Position numbers and translations under genes: made by a program
The notes under the pieces: model-generated
Seen by the model: the letters and a program-made list of their open reading frames with translations, nothing else
What the model was told of the DNA's origin: nothing
Databases searched by the model: none
Origin: Rhizobiaceae bacterium
GTDB taxonomy: Bacteria > Pseudomonadota > Alphaproteobacteria > Rhizobiales > Rhizobiaceae
DNA length: 64,000 nucleotides
Direction of reading: 5' to 3'
NCBI GenBank assembly: GCA_905339215.1
Contig: CAJPFN010000053.1
Location: forward strand, 27,808-91,807
Shown here: in pieces, positions 1 to 9,454 of the stretch
Position numbering within the stretch: position 1 is the stretch's first letter
How the letters are laid out: every line of letters begins with the position of its first letter

Positions 1-229
1 GGAACCGTGCCTCGCGGATGCGGGCGAGCCGTGTCAGCCCGGCGCCCAGCCGGTAGTGGCGCGTCTCCCCGTCCTGCTCGACGAAGCCATGCCGCGCCAG
101 GGACACAAGCAGCCGCCGTGTCGTTGCCTTGTCGAATCCTGCACGCCGCGCGATCTCGGTCAGGCCGAGTTCGGGCGTGTCGATGCTGAACAGATCGAGC
201 AGCGAAATCGCCTTGCCAACCGTACTCAA
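1..229 (-). CDS. IclR-family transcriptional regulator, N-terminal part (cut by window start)
   Basis: The reverse strand reads a typical IclR winged helix-turn-helix in about 76 codons: VGKAISLLDLF, then LTEIARRAGFDKATTRRLL and an EQDGETRHYRLGAG wing. The likely start is TTG at 229 (reading fMSTVGKAIS), preceded by GGAGG at a good distance; no ATG start fits. The effector-binding half lies outside the window. IclR proteins usually control a neighbouring catabolic operon, and this gene diverges from the tctCBA operon, so regulation of that operon is the obvious inference. Confidence in the family is high; the ligand is unknown. Confidence 0.85.
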   Translation of the reverse strand, partial: MSTVGKAISLLDLFSIDTPELGLTEIARRAGFDKATTRRLLVSLARHGFVEQDGETRHYRLGAGLTRLARIREARF

Positions 230-381
230 GCGTTTCCTCCCCTGTCATTCGACCGCGTCGACAGAAAGAAGTTGACAGGATGGCCGTCAGTTTGCAAGTC
301 TATATTTGAAATAAGGGTTCAAATAATGAACCGACAACAAGGGAACCGCGGGCGCTCGGCCCGCAAGCGAGGAGAGAACTC
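230..381. promoter_or_regulatory. Divergent regulator/tctC intergenic region
   Basis: These 152 bases separate the IclR-type gene from tctC and must hold both promoters. The strand serving tctC carries an AT-rich stretch (around 297-330) and a GAGGAGAG ribosome site just before the ATG at 382. I cannot pick out a confident operator palindrome. Confidence 0.5.
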
Positions 382-1323
382 ATGAGAACATTTCGAGGTG
401 CCCTGCTGACGGGCGCGGTCATGGCATTGATGTCCGTCGGCGCCGCATGGGCCGAGTATCCGGAAAAGCCGGTCGGCTTCGTCGTTCCCTTCCCGCCCGG
501 CGACCTGGAGGACGTACTGACGCGCATGATCGCGGAAGACTTCCAGGCGAAGTACGGCGTCGCTGCCGCCGTCATCAACAAGCCGTCAGACGGCGGCCCG
601 TTTCCGGGTGCTGCCGAAGTCGCGGCCGCTCCGGCCGACGGCTACACGGTCGGTTCCTTCGTCGTCGACATTCCGGTCGTCGGGCCGGAGGTCGGCATCC
701 CGGCCCTCAATCCCGATCCGTTCCAGCCTCTCGGGATCTTCCTCACCTATCCCTTCGTGATTGCGACCTCCGCGGATGCGCCCTATGGCAGCATGCAGGA
801 GCTGGCCGGCTACGCGAAAGACAACAAGGTGGCGCTCGGCCATTTCGGCTCGTTCCTGCTGCCCACCCAGGCGACCTTCGCCGCGGCCAAGCAGCTCGGC
901 TTCGAATGGGGAACCGAGGCGTCGAACGACGCACTGGACTGCAATTCGCTCGCGTCCGGCGATTTCGACGTCATCAACACGACGATGCAGCAGATCCTTC
1001 CCTGCCTGGACAAGGTGAAGATCCTCGCCACGATCACCGACGGTCCGATCAGCATCGTTCCCGACGCCCCGACGCTCGCCTCGATCGCTCCCGAACTCAA
1101 CGTGTCGCTGTGGAACGGCCTGTTCGTGCACAAGGACACGCCCGCCGACGTGCGCGAGAAGATCATCGCGGTTGCAAAGGAGACCATGGCCTCCGACCGC
1201 GCCAGGAAGCTCTCGGCGGATACCGGCGCAATCGTCTACTGGAAGGATGCCGAGGCGGCGGTGCGCCAGATCGAGTCCGACAAGGCGACGATCGCCAAGA
1301 TCAACGAAATGATCGCCAACTGA
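382..1323 (+). CDS. tctC: Tripartite tricarboxylate transporter substrate-binding protein (Bug family)
   Basis: This 313-residue protein starts with a Sec signal peptide (MRTFRG, hydrophobic core, AWA-EYPEKP cleavage region) and continues as a Bug/TctC periplasmic receptor: EYPEKPVGFVVPFPPGD near the mature N-terminus and ADGYT(V)GSF further on. Bug receptors bind carboxylates or related small acids and deliver them to the TctA/TctB membrane pair encoded immediately downstream. It is the first gene of the operon, with a good AGGAGAG ribosome site. The ligand cannot be read from sequence. Two cysteines in the mature part (near 188 and 207) could form a disulfide. Confidence 0.9.
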   Translation: MRTFRGALLTGAVMALMSVGAAWAEYPEKPVGFVVPFPPGDLEDVLTRMIAEDFQAKYGVAAAVINKPSDGGPFPGAAEVAAAPADGYTVGSFVVDIPVVGPEVGIPALNPDPFQPLGIFLTYPFVIATSADAPYGSMQELAGYAKDNKVALGHFGSFLLPTQATFAAAKQLGFEWGTEASNDALDCNSLASGDFDVINTTMQQILPCLDKVKILATITDGPISIVPDAPTLASIAPELNVSLWNGLFVHKDTPADVREKIIAVAKETMASDRARKLSADTGAIVYWKDAEAAVRQIESDKATIAKINEMIAN

Positions 1324-1383
1324 CAGCGAGGCGAAGGGCCGGGAGCGAAATCCCGGCCCTTCCCGCCAACGGAATTGGCATCC

Positions 1384-1923
1384 ATGGAACACGACAACGC
1401 GACGCCGCATGTCTTCCCGGAAGCGCGGAAGCCAGGCGAACTTTTCTATTCGCTGATCTTCCTGGGGACGGCAGTCGCCCTGCTTTCCATGATCTCCTGG
1501 CAGACAAGCGTGCTGCCGGGGAAGGGGTTTTCCGCCCAGCCGCGCACCTGGCCGCTGATCAGCCTGGTCGGGATGACCTTCTTCGCCCTGGCCAACCTGG
1601 TCGCGACCAGCCGCGCGACGCGAACGGCGGGACGGTGGCGGGAGGTCTGGGTGTGGATCAGCTCCCTTGAATATGTCGGGTGGTACCTGCTCTACGTCGC
1701 GGGAATCCCGGTCGTCGGCTACCTGGCGGCGACGCTCGCCTTCTGCCTCTTCATGACGTGGCGCGCCGGCTACAGGTCCGGCATTGCCTTCGGCGCCGCC
1801 ACGGCGTTCGCGCTGTTCGTGGTGCTTCTGTTCAAGTCCCTGTTCAACGTGAAGATCCCCGGCGGGGCGGTCTACGAGCTCCTGCCCGATACGCTCCGCT
1901 ACATCATGATCCGCTATTTCTGA
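1384..1923 (+). CDS. tctB: Tripartite tricarboxylate transporter small membrane subunit
   Basis: This is a hydrophobic protein of about 179 residues with four probable membrane segments (FLGTAVALLSMIS, LISLVGMTFFALANL, YLLYVAGIPVVGYLAATLAF, FALFVVLLFKSLFN), matching TctB/DUF1468 in size and topology. It ends in the family-typical cytoplasmic tail after a GAVYELLPD loop. The ATG at 1384 (MEHDNAT) is preferred; an in-frame TTG at 1375 would add three residues. It sits between tctC and tctA, and its stop is 7 bases before the tctA start. Confidence 0.85.
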   Translation: MEHDNATPHVFPEARKPGELFYSLIFLGTAVALLSMISWQTSVLPGKGFSAQPRTWPLISLVGMTFFALANLVATSRATRTAGRWREVWVWISSLEYVGWYLLYVAGIPVVGYLAATLAFCLFMTWRAGYRSGIAFGAATAFALFVVLLFKSLFNVKIPGGAVYELLPDTLRYIMIRYF

Positions 1924-1930
1924 GGGCGAG

Positions 1931-3421
1931 ATGGACATCCTCTTGTCGGGACTGGAGATCATCGCCCGCTGGGACGTGATCGCGGCCCTCCTGATCGGAT
2001 CGATCGGCGGGGTCATGGTCGGCGCGATGCCGGGCGTCGGCGCCGCGGTGGCCATCGCCATCATGCTGCCGGCGACCTTCTCGCTGGAGCCGATCGTCGG
2101 GCTGACGGCCCTACTCGGGGTCTACGGTTCCTCGATGTTCGGCGGCGCGATTCCCGCGATCCTGATCAACACGCCGGGAACGCCGGTCAACGCGCTGACG
2201 ACCTATGACGGCTATCCCATGACCAAGCGGGGCGAGGCGAGGCGCGCCCTCAGCCTGGCCTACTCGGCGTCCTTCTTCGGCGGCATCTTCTCGATCCTCT
2301 GCCTGATCCTGCTCGCACCGGTGCTCGCCCGCATCGCGCCGATGTTCGGCGCGCGCGAGGTCTTCCTCGCGGCCCTGCTCGGCATCGTCCTGGTCGTGGT
2401 GACGCATCGCGGCCAGGTTCTCGCGGCCGGCATGCTCGTCTGCTACGGCATCTTCCTCAAGACGGTCGGCCTCGAAGGGGCGGGCTACACGCAGCGCTAC
2501 ACGTTCGGGCAGACCTGGCTCGCCTCGGGCGTGGACCTGATCGTCGTCGTGCTCGGCCTGTTCGCGCTGAGCCAGGCCTTCATCCTTCTCTCCGGCAAGG
2601 ACCAGAAATACGAACTGCCGCCGATGACCAAGACCGGCTTCTTCTCGTCGATGGCGGAGATCTTCCGCTTCAAGCGGGTCGCCACGGTCGCGTCGAGCTT
2701 CGGCGTGATCTGCGGAATGATCCCGGGCGTCGGCGAGTTCATGTCGCAGTTCATGTCCTACGGCTACGCACAGAAGACCTCGAAGACGCCCGAGCTGTTC
2801 GGCAAGGGCAATCCGGAAGGGATCATCGCCTCGGAAGCGGCCAACAATTCCGTGCCCGCCGCCGCGATGATCCCGCTGCTGGCGCTCGGCATTCCCGGCG
2901 AGGAACTGACCGCGATGATGCTGGCGGTGTTCTACGTCCACAACGTCATTCCCGGCCCGCAGCTGTTCCAGAACCAGATGGACTTCGTCGTCGCGCTCTA
3001 CATTGCGCTGTTCATCCTCAACGTGCTCGTCGTCTTCTTCCTGCTGCTCGCCACCAATTCGCTGATGAAGGTGATGCTCATCCCGAACCGCTTCCTCGGC
3101 ATGATGATCCTGACCTTCAGCCTGATCGGCGTCTATTCCCTGCGCAATTCGCTCAAGGACTGCGCCGTCGCCGCCGCCTTCGGCGTGTTCGGCTTCATCC
3201 TCAAGCGCCTGGAGTGGCCGACCTCGCCGATCATCCTGGGGATGGTGCTGGGCGGCCTGATGGAAGCCAAGCTGCGCACGGCCATGGCGCGCGTCGATAC
3301 GCCCTGGGACTTCATCAACCGCCCCATCGCCTTCGTGCTGTTCTCGATGATCGTCATCGCCATCGTGCTTCACGTGATGAGCGTGGTGCGAGACCGGAAA
3401 AAGGTTGCCGGCAATGCTTGA
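1931..3421 (+). CDS. tctA: Tripartite tricarboxylate transporter large permease
   Basis: This 496-residue polytopic membrane protein has the TctA signature segments: GAMPGVGAAVAIAIMLP and YGSSMFGGAIPAILINTPG near the N-terminus, and a second internally related half with GMIPGVGEFMSQF and EAANNSVPAAAMIPLLALG. About twelve membrane segments are apparent. It is the ion-coupled permease that works with TctB and the TctC receptor. The reading frame is intact and of usual family length. Its last codons overlap the start of the aldehyde dehydrogenase gene by 8 bases, indicating translational coupling of transport and catabolism. Confidence 0.93.
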   Translation: MDILLSGLEIIARWDVIAALLIGSIGGVMVGAMPGVGAAVAIAIMLPATFSLEPIVGLTALLGVYGSSMFGGAIPAILINTPGTPVNALTTYDGYPMTKRGEARRALSLAYSASFFGGIFSILCLILLAPVLARIAPMFGAREVFLAALLGIVLVVVTHRGQVLAAGMLVCYGIFLKTVGLEGAGYTQRYTFGQTWLASGVDLIVVVLGLFALSQAFILLSGKDQKYELPPMTKTGFFSSMAEIFRFKRVATVASSFGVICGMIPGVGEFMSQFMSYGYAQKTSKTPELFGKGNPEGIIASEAANNSVPAAAMIPLLALGIPGEELTAMMLAVFYVHNVIPGPQLFQNQMDFVVALYIALFILNVLVVFFLLLATNSLMKVMLIPNRFLGMMILTFSLIGVYSLRNSLKDCAVAAAFGVFGFILKRLEWPTSPIILGMVLGGLMEAKLRTAMARVDTPWDFINRPIAFVLFSMIVIAIVLHVMSVVRDRKKVAGNA

Positions 3422-4901
3422 CCAGTCGCGCATCGACGCGCTGCGGGCCGCGGAACTCGCCCCGCGCAGCTTGTTCATAGACGGGGCGTTCCGCGACGCC
3501 GTTCACGGCAAACGACGCGACGTGATCTCTCCCATCGACGGCCGCACGCTGACGTCCATCGCCGAAGGCGGCGCCGAAGACGTCGACCTCGCCGTCGCCG
3601 CTGCGCGGCGCGCCTTCGATGCCGGCAAATGGTCGCGCGCCGCGCCCGCCGAGCGCAAGAAGGTCATGCACCGCATCGCCGACCTGATCGAGAGGCATGC
3701 GCTGGAACTCGCCGTGCTCGGCGTGCGCGACAACGGCACCGAAATCGCCATGGCGCTGAAGGCGGAACCGGGCAGCGCCGCGGCCACCTTCCGCTACTAT
3801 GCCGAGGCGATCGACAAGGTCTACGGCGAGATCGCGCCGACCGCACCCAACGTGCTCGGCCTGGTCCACCGCGAGCCGGTCGGCGTGGTCGCGGCGATCG
3901 TTCCGTGGAACTTCCCGATGATGATCGGGGCGTGGAAGATCGCGCCGGCGCTTGCCGCCGGCAACTCGGTGGTGCTGAAGCCGGCCGAGGTAGCCTCGCT
4001 GTCGCTGCTGCGCCTGGCAGAGCTCTGCGCAGAGGCCGGCCTGCCCGCAGGAGTGCTCAACGTCGTCACCGGCAAGGGTTCGGTGTGCGGCGAAGCGCTC
4101 GGCCTGCACATGGACGTCGACGTCATGGCTTTCACGGGTTCCGGCGCCGTCGGTCGCCGGCTGCTCGAATATTCGGCCCGCTCGAACCTGAAGCGCTGCT
4201 ATCTGGAGCTCGGCGGCAAGTCGCCGAACATCGTCTTCGCCGACGCGCCGGACCTCGACCAGGCGGCGAAGGTCTCCGCCTACGGCATTTTCCGCAACTC
4301 CGGCCAGGTCTGCGTCGCCGGCTCGCGCCTGCTCGTCGAAGAGACGATCCATGACGAATTCGTCGCCAGGGTCGCGGCCATTGCCACGAAGATGAAGGTC
4401 GGCGATCCGCTCGACCTGTCGACCGAGGCCGGCGCGGTGACCAGCGAGGACCAGCTCTCCAAGAACCTGGAGTTCGTCCGCCGCGCCAAAGCCGAGGGCG
4501 GGCGCCTCGAAACCGGCGGCACCCGCATCCTCGCCGAGACCGGCGGCTTCTACATGCAGCCGACCGTCTTCTCCGGCATCGAGCCGGCGATGCACCTGGC
4601 GCAGGAGGAGGTCTTCGGTCCCGTGCTCGGCGTCATGAAGTTCGGGGACGAGGCGGAGGCGGTCAGGCTGGCCAACTCCACGGTCTTCGGCCTCGCCTCG
4701 GCGGTGTGGACCTCGAACCTGTCGCGGGCGCACCGCATGGTGCGGGCAGTGCGGGCGGGGGTCGTGCACGTCAACACCTACGGCGGCTCCGACCTGACGG
4801 TTCCGCTCGGCGGCGTCGGCCAGTCCGGCAACGGCCACGACAAGTCGCTGCACGCGCTCGACAAGTTCACCGAACTCAAGACCGCATGGATTTCGCTGTG
4901 A
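3414..4901 (+). CDS. NAD(P)-dependent aldehyde dehydrogenase
   Basis: This 495-residue protein is a full-length aldehyde dehydrogenase. The Rossmann region carries IVPWNFPMM (about 163-171) and FTGSGAVG (about 240-247); the catalytic pair is Glu265 in LELGGKSPN and Cys300 in GQVCVAGSR. The family oxidises aldehydes to acids. The ATG at 3414 overlaps the tctA stop. The downstream aminotransferase starts inside its last 16 bases, so the pair could work in sequence: an amine is transaminated to an aldehyde, which is then oxidised. The substrate is not determined. Confidence 0.92.
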   Translation: MLDQSRIDALRAAELAPRSLFIDGAFRDAVHGKRRDVISPIDGRTLTSIAEGGAEDVDLAVAAARRAFDAGKWSRAAPAERKKVMHRIADLIERHALELAVLGVRDNGTEIAMALKAEPGSAAATFRYYAEAIDKVYGEIAPTAPNVLGLVHREPVGVVAAIVPWNFPMMIGAWKIAPALAAGNSVVLKPAEVASLSLLRLAELCAEAGLPAGVLNVVTGKGSVCGEALGLHMDVDVMAFTGSGAVGRRLLEYSARSNLKRCYLELGGKSPNIVFADAPDLDQAAKVSAYGIFRNSGQVCVAGSRLLVEETIHDEFVARVAAIATKMKVGDPLDLSTEAGAVTSEDQLSKNLEFVRRAKAEGGRLETGGTRILAETGGFYMQPTVFSGIEPAMHLAQEEVFGPVLGVMKFGDEAEAVRLANSTVFGLASAVWTSNLSRAHRMVRAVRAGVVHVNTYGGSDLTVPLGGVGQSGNGHDKSLHALDKFTELKTAWISL

Positions 4902-6289
4902 CCGATACGCTGGCCGGCACCCACTCCGAAACGATCGACAGGCTGATCGACGCCGAGCAGGCGCGCTTCGCGGCCCGGCATCCGCGCTCGGCCGAAGCCT
5001 GGGCGCGCGGCCGCAAGCACTTCCTCTATGGCGGCCCGTCGCACTGGATGCGGCGCTGGGCGGGCGGTTTCCCGGTCTATGTCGCGGAGGCGCGCGGCTG
5101 CCACGTCCGTGACATCGACGGGCACGACTATGTCGACTTCTGCCTCGGCGACACCGGCGGCATGTGCGGCCATGCGCCGGAGGCGGTGACGCGCGCGGCG
5201 GTGCGGCAGCTCGAGCGCGGCACCACCCACATGATGCCGACCGAGGACAGCCTGTGGGTGGGCGAGGAACTGGCCCGCCGCTTCGGCCTGCCCTACTGGA
5301 CGCTCACCACCTCGGCCACCGACGCCAACCGCGGCGCGATCCGCATCGCCCGCATGATCACCGGCCGCGACAAGGTGCTGGTCTTCTCCGGCTGCTACCA
5401 CGGCGGCATCGACGAGGCGCATGTCGAACTGCACGACGGGCGCTTGCGGATGCGCAACATGATCCATCCCAACGGCGTCGATCATGCGCGGGTCTCGAAG
5501 GTCGTGCAGTTCAACGACGTCGAAGCGCTCGCGGAGGCGCTCGCGCCGGGCGACGTGGCCTGTGTCGTCATGGAGCCGCTGATGACCAATTTCGGCATGA
5601 TCCCCGTCGCGGACGGTTTTCATGACGCCGTACGCCAGATCACGCGGCGCACGGGGACGGTTCTCGTCATCGACGAGACCCACACGCTGTCCTGTGGGCC
5701 GGGCGGCTACACCGCGCTCAACGGCCTGGAACCCGACATCTTCGTCGCAGGCAAGGCGATTGCGGGCGGTATCCCGGCCGGCATCTTCGGCGTCACGAAC
5801 GAGATCGCCGCGCGGCTCTGGCAGGTCGTGCCCTACGTCAATCCCCGCCAGCGCCAGTCGTCGCATTTCGGCATCGGCGGCACGCTGGCCGGCAACGCGC
5901 TGACGGTCGCCACCATGCGCGCGGTGCTGGAGGAAGTGCTGACGCCGGAGAACTATGCCGGCATGATCGCCCGCGCGAGCCGCCTGGCCGACGGGGCCCG
6001 CGCGGTCATCTCGCAGCACGGTCTGCCGTGGCACGTCACCCAGATCGGCGCGCGGGCGGAGATCATGTTCAGCCCAGCCCCCCCGCGCAACGCGGCGGAG
6101 GTGGCCGCGACCCGCCGCGGCGACCTCGAGACCCTGCTCCATGCCTTCTACATGAACGAGGGCATCCTGGTGACGCCCTTCCACACCATGTTCCTGATGT
6201 GCCCGGCGACCGCGGATGCCGACGTCGACCGTCACGGCGACGTGTTCGGCCGCTTCGTGCAGATGGTCGTCGCGGCGGGAGTGGCCTGA
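4886..6289 (+). CDS. Class III PLP-dependent aminotransferase (GSA-aminotransferase-like)
   Basis: This 467-residue protein has the class III aminotransferase core. DGHDYVDFCLGDTGGMCGHAP lies near 78-98, TSATDANRGAIRIAR near 142-156 and GCYHGG near 169. The cofactor Asp263 is in VIDETHTL, and the Schiff-base Lys290 is in VAGKAIAGGIPAG. The sequence resembles glutamate-1-semialdehyde aminotransferase relatives that act in catabolism rather than haem synthesis; the tctCBA/dehydrogenase context supports a catabolic role. The chosen ATG (4886) overlaps the preceding dehydrogenase gene. Confidence 0.87.
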   Translation: MDFAVTDTLAGTHSETIDRLIDAEQARFAARHPRSAEAWARGRKHFLYGGPSHWMRRWAGGFPVYVAEARGCHVRDIDGHDYVDFCLGDTGGMCGHAPEAVTRAAVRQLERGTTHMMPTEDSLWVGEELARRFGLPYWTLTTSATDANRGAIRIARMITGRDKVLVFSGCYHGGIDEAHVELHDGRLRMRNMIHPNGVDHARVSKVVQFNDVEALAEALAPGDVACVVMEPLMTNFGMIPVADGFHDAVRQITRRTGTVLVIDETHTLSCGPGGYTALNGLEPDIFVAGKAIAGGIPAGIFGVTNEIAARLWQVVPYVNPRQRQSSHFGIGGTLAGNALTVATMRAVLEEVLTPENYAGMIARASRLADGARAVISQHGLPWHVTQIGARAEIMFSPAPPRNAAEVAATRRGDLETLLHAFYMNEGILVTPFHTMFLMCPATADADVDRHGDVFGRFVQMVVAAGVA

Positions 6290-6293
6290 GGCG

Positions 6294-7085
6294 ATGGCGT
6301 TCGATCTCGCCGGACGGGTGGCGCTGGTGACCGGCGGCGGCCGCGGCATCGGCGCGGCCATCGCGACGCGGCTGGCCGAGGCCGGCGCCCGCGTCGCCGT
6401 CTGCAACCGGACGCCCGGGCCCGCCGAGGAACTGGCGAGCCAACTCGCCGCACAAGGCCTCTCGGCGCGCACCGTCGCCTGGCCCGGAACCGGCCGTGGC
6501 GAAATCCGCGCCATGGTCGACCGACTCGTTGCCGACGAGGGACGCCTCGACATCGCGGTCCACAATGCCGGCGGCTGCCCCTGGGCATCGATCGACGATC
6601 TCGACGAAGAAGGTCTCGGCCAGACGCTGGACATCAACCTCCGCGCCTTCGTCTGGCTGGTGCAGGCCTGCGTCCCGCCCATGCGTGCCAACGGCTTCGG
6701 CCGGCTTTTGGTGACCTCCTCGGTGTCGGCCCGCGTCGCGATGGGCGGCGGCGCGCATTATTCCGCCGCCAAGGCCGGCGTAAACGCCTTCGTCCGCGGC
6801 GCCGCCTTCGAGCTGGCGCGCGACGGCATCACGGTCAACGGCGTGGAACCGGGCTTCATCGCCAAGCCGGGACGCGGCACGCTGTCGACCGCCGAAAAGC
6901 AGGCTGCGATCGGCCGCCACATCCCGATGGGGCGCATGGGCGAGGCCGACGACATCGCCTTCGCCATGCTCTACCTCGCCTCGCCCGAAGCCAGATATAC
7001 GACCGGGCAGACCATCGTGGTCGACGGCGGCTCGACACTTCCCGAGACGGGCTACGCCGTCGAAGACCGCTGGGGGCTTTCATGA
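6294..7085 (+). CDS. SDR-family oxidoreductase
   Basis: This is a 263-residue classical short-chain dehydrogenase/reductase: TGGGRGIGAAIA nucleotide site at the N-terminus, NAGG, catalytic Ser in TSSVS, and YSAAK (Tyr/Lys pair), ending with TTGQTIVVDGGS. The family interconverts alcohols and ketones with NAD(P)H. It starts 4 bases after the aminotransferase stop and overlaps the next SDR by 4 bases (ATGA), so the two reductases are co-translated. The substrate is unknown. Confidence 0.9.
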   Translation: MAFDLAGRVALVTGGGRGIGAAIATRLAEAGARVAVCNRTPGPAEELASQLAAQGLSARTVAWPGTGRGEIRAMVDRLVADEGRLDIAVHNAGGCPWASIDDLDEEGLGQTLDINLRAFVWLVQACVPPMRANGFGRLLVTSSVSARVAMGGGAHYSAAKAGVNAFVRGAAFELARDGITVNGVEPGFIAKPGRGTLSTAEKQAAIGRHIPMGRMGEADDIAFAMLYLASPEARYTTGQTIVVDGGSTLPETGYAVEDRWGLS

Positions 7086-7855
7086 CGGGACGACTGGAAG
7101 GCCGCAGGGCGCTGGTCACAGGGGCTGCGACCGGCATGGGCAGCGCCACAGCGGAACTGTTCGCGCGCGAGGGCGCGTCGCTGGTGCTGTTCGGGCTGGG
7201 CGGCGTGGCGCTCGAAGAGGCCGCCGCGGCAACGGGCGGCGTGGCGGTCCACGGCAGCGTCACCGAGGAGGCCGACATCGCCCGCGCCATCGCGGCCTGT
7301 GGCGGCCGGCTCGACATCCTGGTCAACGCGGCGGGCATCATCCTGCCCGACGCGCCGGAAAGCCTTTCCGACGACGTCTGGGAACGCAGCTTTGCCGTCA
7401 ACGCGACGGGGGCGATGAAGGTCTGCCGCGCCTCGCTGCCGCTGCTGAAGCAGCGCGGCGGCGCGATCGTCAACATCGCCTCGGTCGGCGCCTTCAACGG
7501 CAGTCCGGTCAACGCCGCCTATTCGGCGAGCAAGGCCGCGCTCGTCTCCTATACGCGCACGCTCGCCTATGCCCATGGCCCGGACGGCATCCGCGTCAAC
7601 TCCGTCGCACCGGGCTGGGTGCGCACGCCGATGAGCGAGTGGGAGATGGCCGAGGCGGCGCGGCTGAACGGCACGACGGCCGAAGACGAGTTCGCCGCGC
7701 TCACCGGCCGCATTGCGCTGAGGCGGGTGGCGGAACCGAAGGAGATCGCGTCCTGCTGCCTGTTCCTCGCCTCGGACGAGGCCTCCTTCGTCACCGGCGC
7801 CGTCCTCGTCGCGGATGGTGGGGGTCGATCCCCGACGCAGAACAGGGCCGTCTAG
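7082..7855 (+). CDS. SDR-family oxidoreductase
   Basis: This 257-residue protein is a second classical SDR, with TGAATGMGSATAELF, NAAGI, NIASVGAF and YSASK catalytic residues and a FVTGAVLVADGGG C-terminus. It is the last gene of the operon that starts at tctC; no gene follows on this strand until beyond 9 kb. Two different SDRs in tandem suggest two oxidation steps, or two stereo-specific steps, in one pathway. Confidence 0.9.
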   Translation: MTGRLEGRRALVTGAATGMGSATAELFAREGASLVLFGLGGVALEEAAAATGGVAVHGSVTEEADIARAIAACGGRLDILVNAAGIILPDAPESLSDDVWERSFAVNATGAMKVCRASLPLLKQRGGAIVNIASVGAFNGSPVNAAYSASKAALVSYTRTLAYAHGPDGIRVNSVAPGWVRTPMSEWEMAEAARLNGTTAEDEFAALTGRIALRRVAEPKEIASCCLFLASDEASFVTGAVLVADGGGRSPTQNRAV

Positions 7856-8160
7856 CGACCGGAAACTCGCTGCCATCCTCGCGTCCCTCGGGATGGCACC
7901 AGGTGCCCGGCTGGGCGCGGTCGCGCTATGGCGGCGGTCGCTCGGGGCTCGACGAGAAGGGAAGGACCCGCGTCGAGCCGCCCGCAGGACTTGCAGGAAC
8001 AAGAGTGGGGTGCGCGAAGCGCAACCTGGCGGCTATGTCCGGACTGTTAGCGCTGAGCCGGGATAAAACCAAAATGCCGCGCCCGACAGGAAGAAACCGG
8101 GAACTCGTAAGTTGTTGTTTATGCGATAGGATAACGTAGTGCCGAAGAGAAACGGAGCAG
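7856..8160. other. Gene-free spacer after the tct operon
   Basis: I see no convincing gene in these 305 bases. Short reading frames occur on both strands without ribosome sites or recognisable motifs. The base composition falls from GC-rich to mixed around 8050-8140. Since an IS21 remnant lies 1.3 kb away, this may be the degraded side of an old insertion, but nothing here proves that. Confidence 0.4.
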
Positions 8161-9147
8161 TCAATCAACGATCCGTCGCGGGCCGCCCGCGAGCAGACGC
8201 TCGGCTTGTCCGACCATGTCATCGATCACATGCGCGGCCGACTCCACGCTATGGATCATGCCGGCTGCTTCTCCCATGAGCACACCGGTGTTTTCGGCGT
8301 CGCCAGTGTTGAAAGCTTCCCAATAAAGTCTGCTCTGAGCGGCCAGCGTGGATTCTTCAGCCAACTGATCTTCGCGTCCGTGCCAGGCTGCGACAAATCG
8401 ATTGTTCAGCACACGCGCGGCGAATTCGCTTGTCGGCCAATGATAGTTGCGGGCGATATCCACGGTCGTGGTCTTGATGGTCCGATCGCCATCGGCGGCG
8501 ACGATTGCCTCACAAAATCCACGGGGTGCGGCAGACTCGGCAGTCGCGATGAACCGCGTGCCGATCAGGACGCCGTCGGCACCGAGCATCAGCGCCGCGG
8601 CAAGCGACCGGCCGTCGCCAACGCCGCCCGCCGCGACGACAAGCGTCTCTGGCGCCCGTTGCGCGACAAGATCGGCAATCTCGGGAACGAGAGTGAACGT
8701 CGAGCGGCGACCACTGTGACCGCCAGCTTCATTGCCCTGCGCCACGATTACGTCCGCCCCGACTTCAAGCGCCTCGCGGGCATGCGACATCGACTGGACC
8801 TGGAAGATGATCGGCACTCCCGCTTCCCTTGCGCGCGCGGCAAAGGGTGCGGGTGAACCGAATGAAAACATCAGCGCAGCAGGTTGCCGCGCCAACACGA
8901 GATCGAGCAGATGCGGCCTGGTTGCCAGCGACCATGTGATGAAGCCGCATCCGACCCGCGCATTGCCCGCGGCGGCAAACTCCTTGTCCAACCAGGCTTC
9001 ATCGCCATAACCACCGCCGATCAGACCAAGCCCACCGGCATTCGACACAGCAGCAGCAAGCCGCCCGCCTGCCATCACGCCCATCGGAGCGAGCAGGATG
9101 GGGTGCCTGATCGTAAAACGCTCTGTCAGTCGAGTTCTCAGAGGCAC
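8161..9147 (-). CDS. Nitronate monooxygenase (2-nitropropane dioxygenase family)
   Basis: This FMN-dependent TIM-barrel protein of about 328 residues carries HPILLAPMG at the N-terminus, GGLGLIGGGYG, FQVQSMSHAREALEVGADVIVAQG and the EAGGHSG flavin-binding motif, then AAGGVGDGRSLAAALMLGADGV. The family oxidises alkyl nitronates. A GTG at 9147 (VPLRTRL) is preferred because family homology begins there; the open frame continues upstream to 9315 with no family-like sequence. It stands alone, convergent with the tct operon. Confidence 0.87.
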   Translation of the reverse strand: MPLRTRLTERFTIRHPILLAPMGVMAGGRLAAAVSNAGGLGLIGGGYGDEAWLDKEFAAAGNARVGCGFITWSLATRPHLLDLVLARQPAALMFSFGSPAPFAARAREAGVPIIFQVQSMSHAREALEVGADVIVAQGNEAGGHSGRRSTFTLVPEIADLVAQRAPETLVVAAGGVGDGRSLAAALMLGADGVLIGTRFIATAESAAPRGFCEAIVAADGDRTIKTTTVDIARNYHWPTSEFAARVLNNRFVAAWHGREDQLAEESTLAAQSRLYWEAFNTGDAENTGVLMGEAAGMIHSVESAAHVIDDMVGQAERLLAGGPRRIVD

Positions 9148-9454
9148 GGTTCGCGCTCGTAAAATCACCGAAGGGATGCGGAAGATGCCGAATATGCGAT
9201 GGACAATAGCAGCATAGCGTCCCGTTCGAAACTCGAACCCGGAAATCAGACCATCTTGAGCGCTGTATGCTTGTCCGAAGCCCCATCGGGATGCGGCCTG
9301 CTTGGACACAGGCAAAATGACGGCAAAGCCCAGACGCGAGCTTTCCCAGCGATCAGGTAGCAGGCTGAGGCGCGTCCCGTCACTGCGACGCAGATAGCAA
9401 CAATTCGAATTCTGCCGCCGCGAAAGGGCCGAGATGGCGGCGGAGAGACTAAGA

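Noticed and set aside
586..2064. Long minus-strand open frame opposite tctC and tctB.
   Set aside because: It has a basic low-complexity composition with no domains; the plus strand encodes recognisable transporter subunits.
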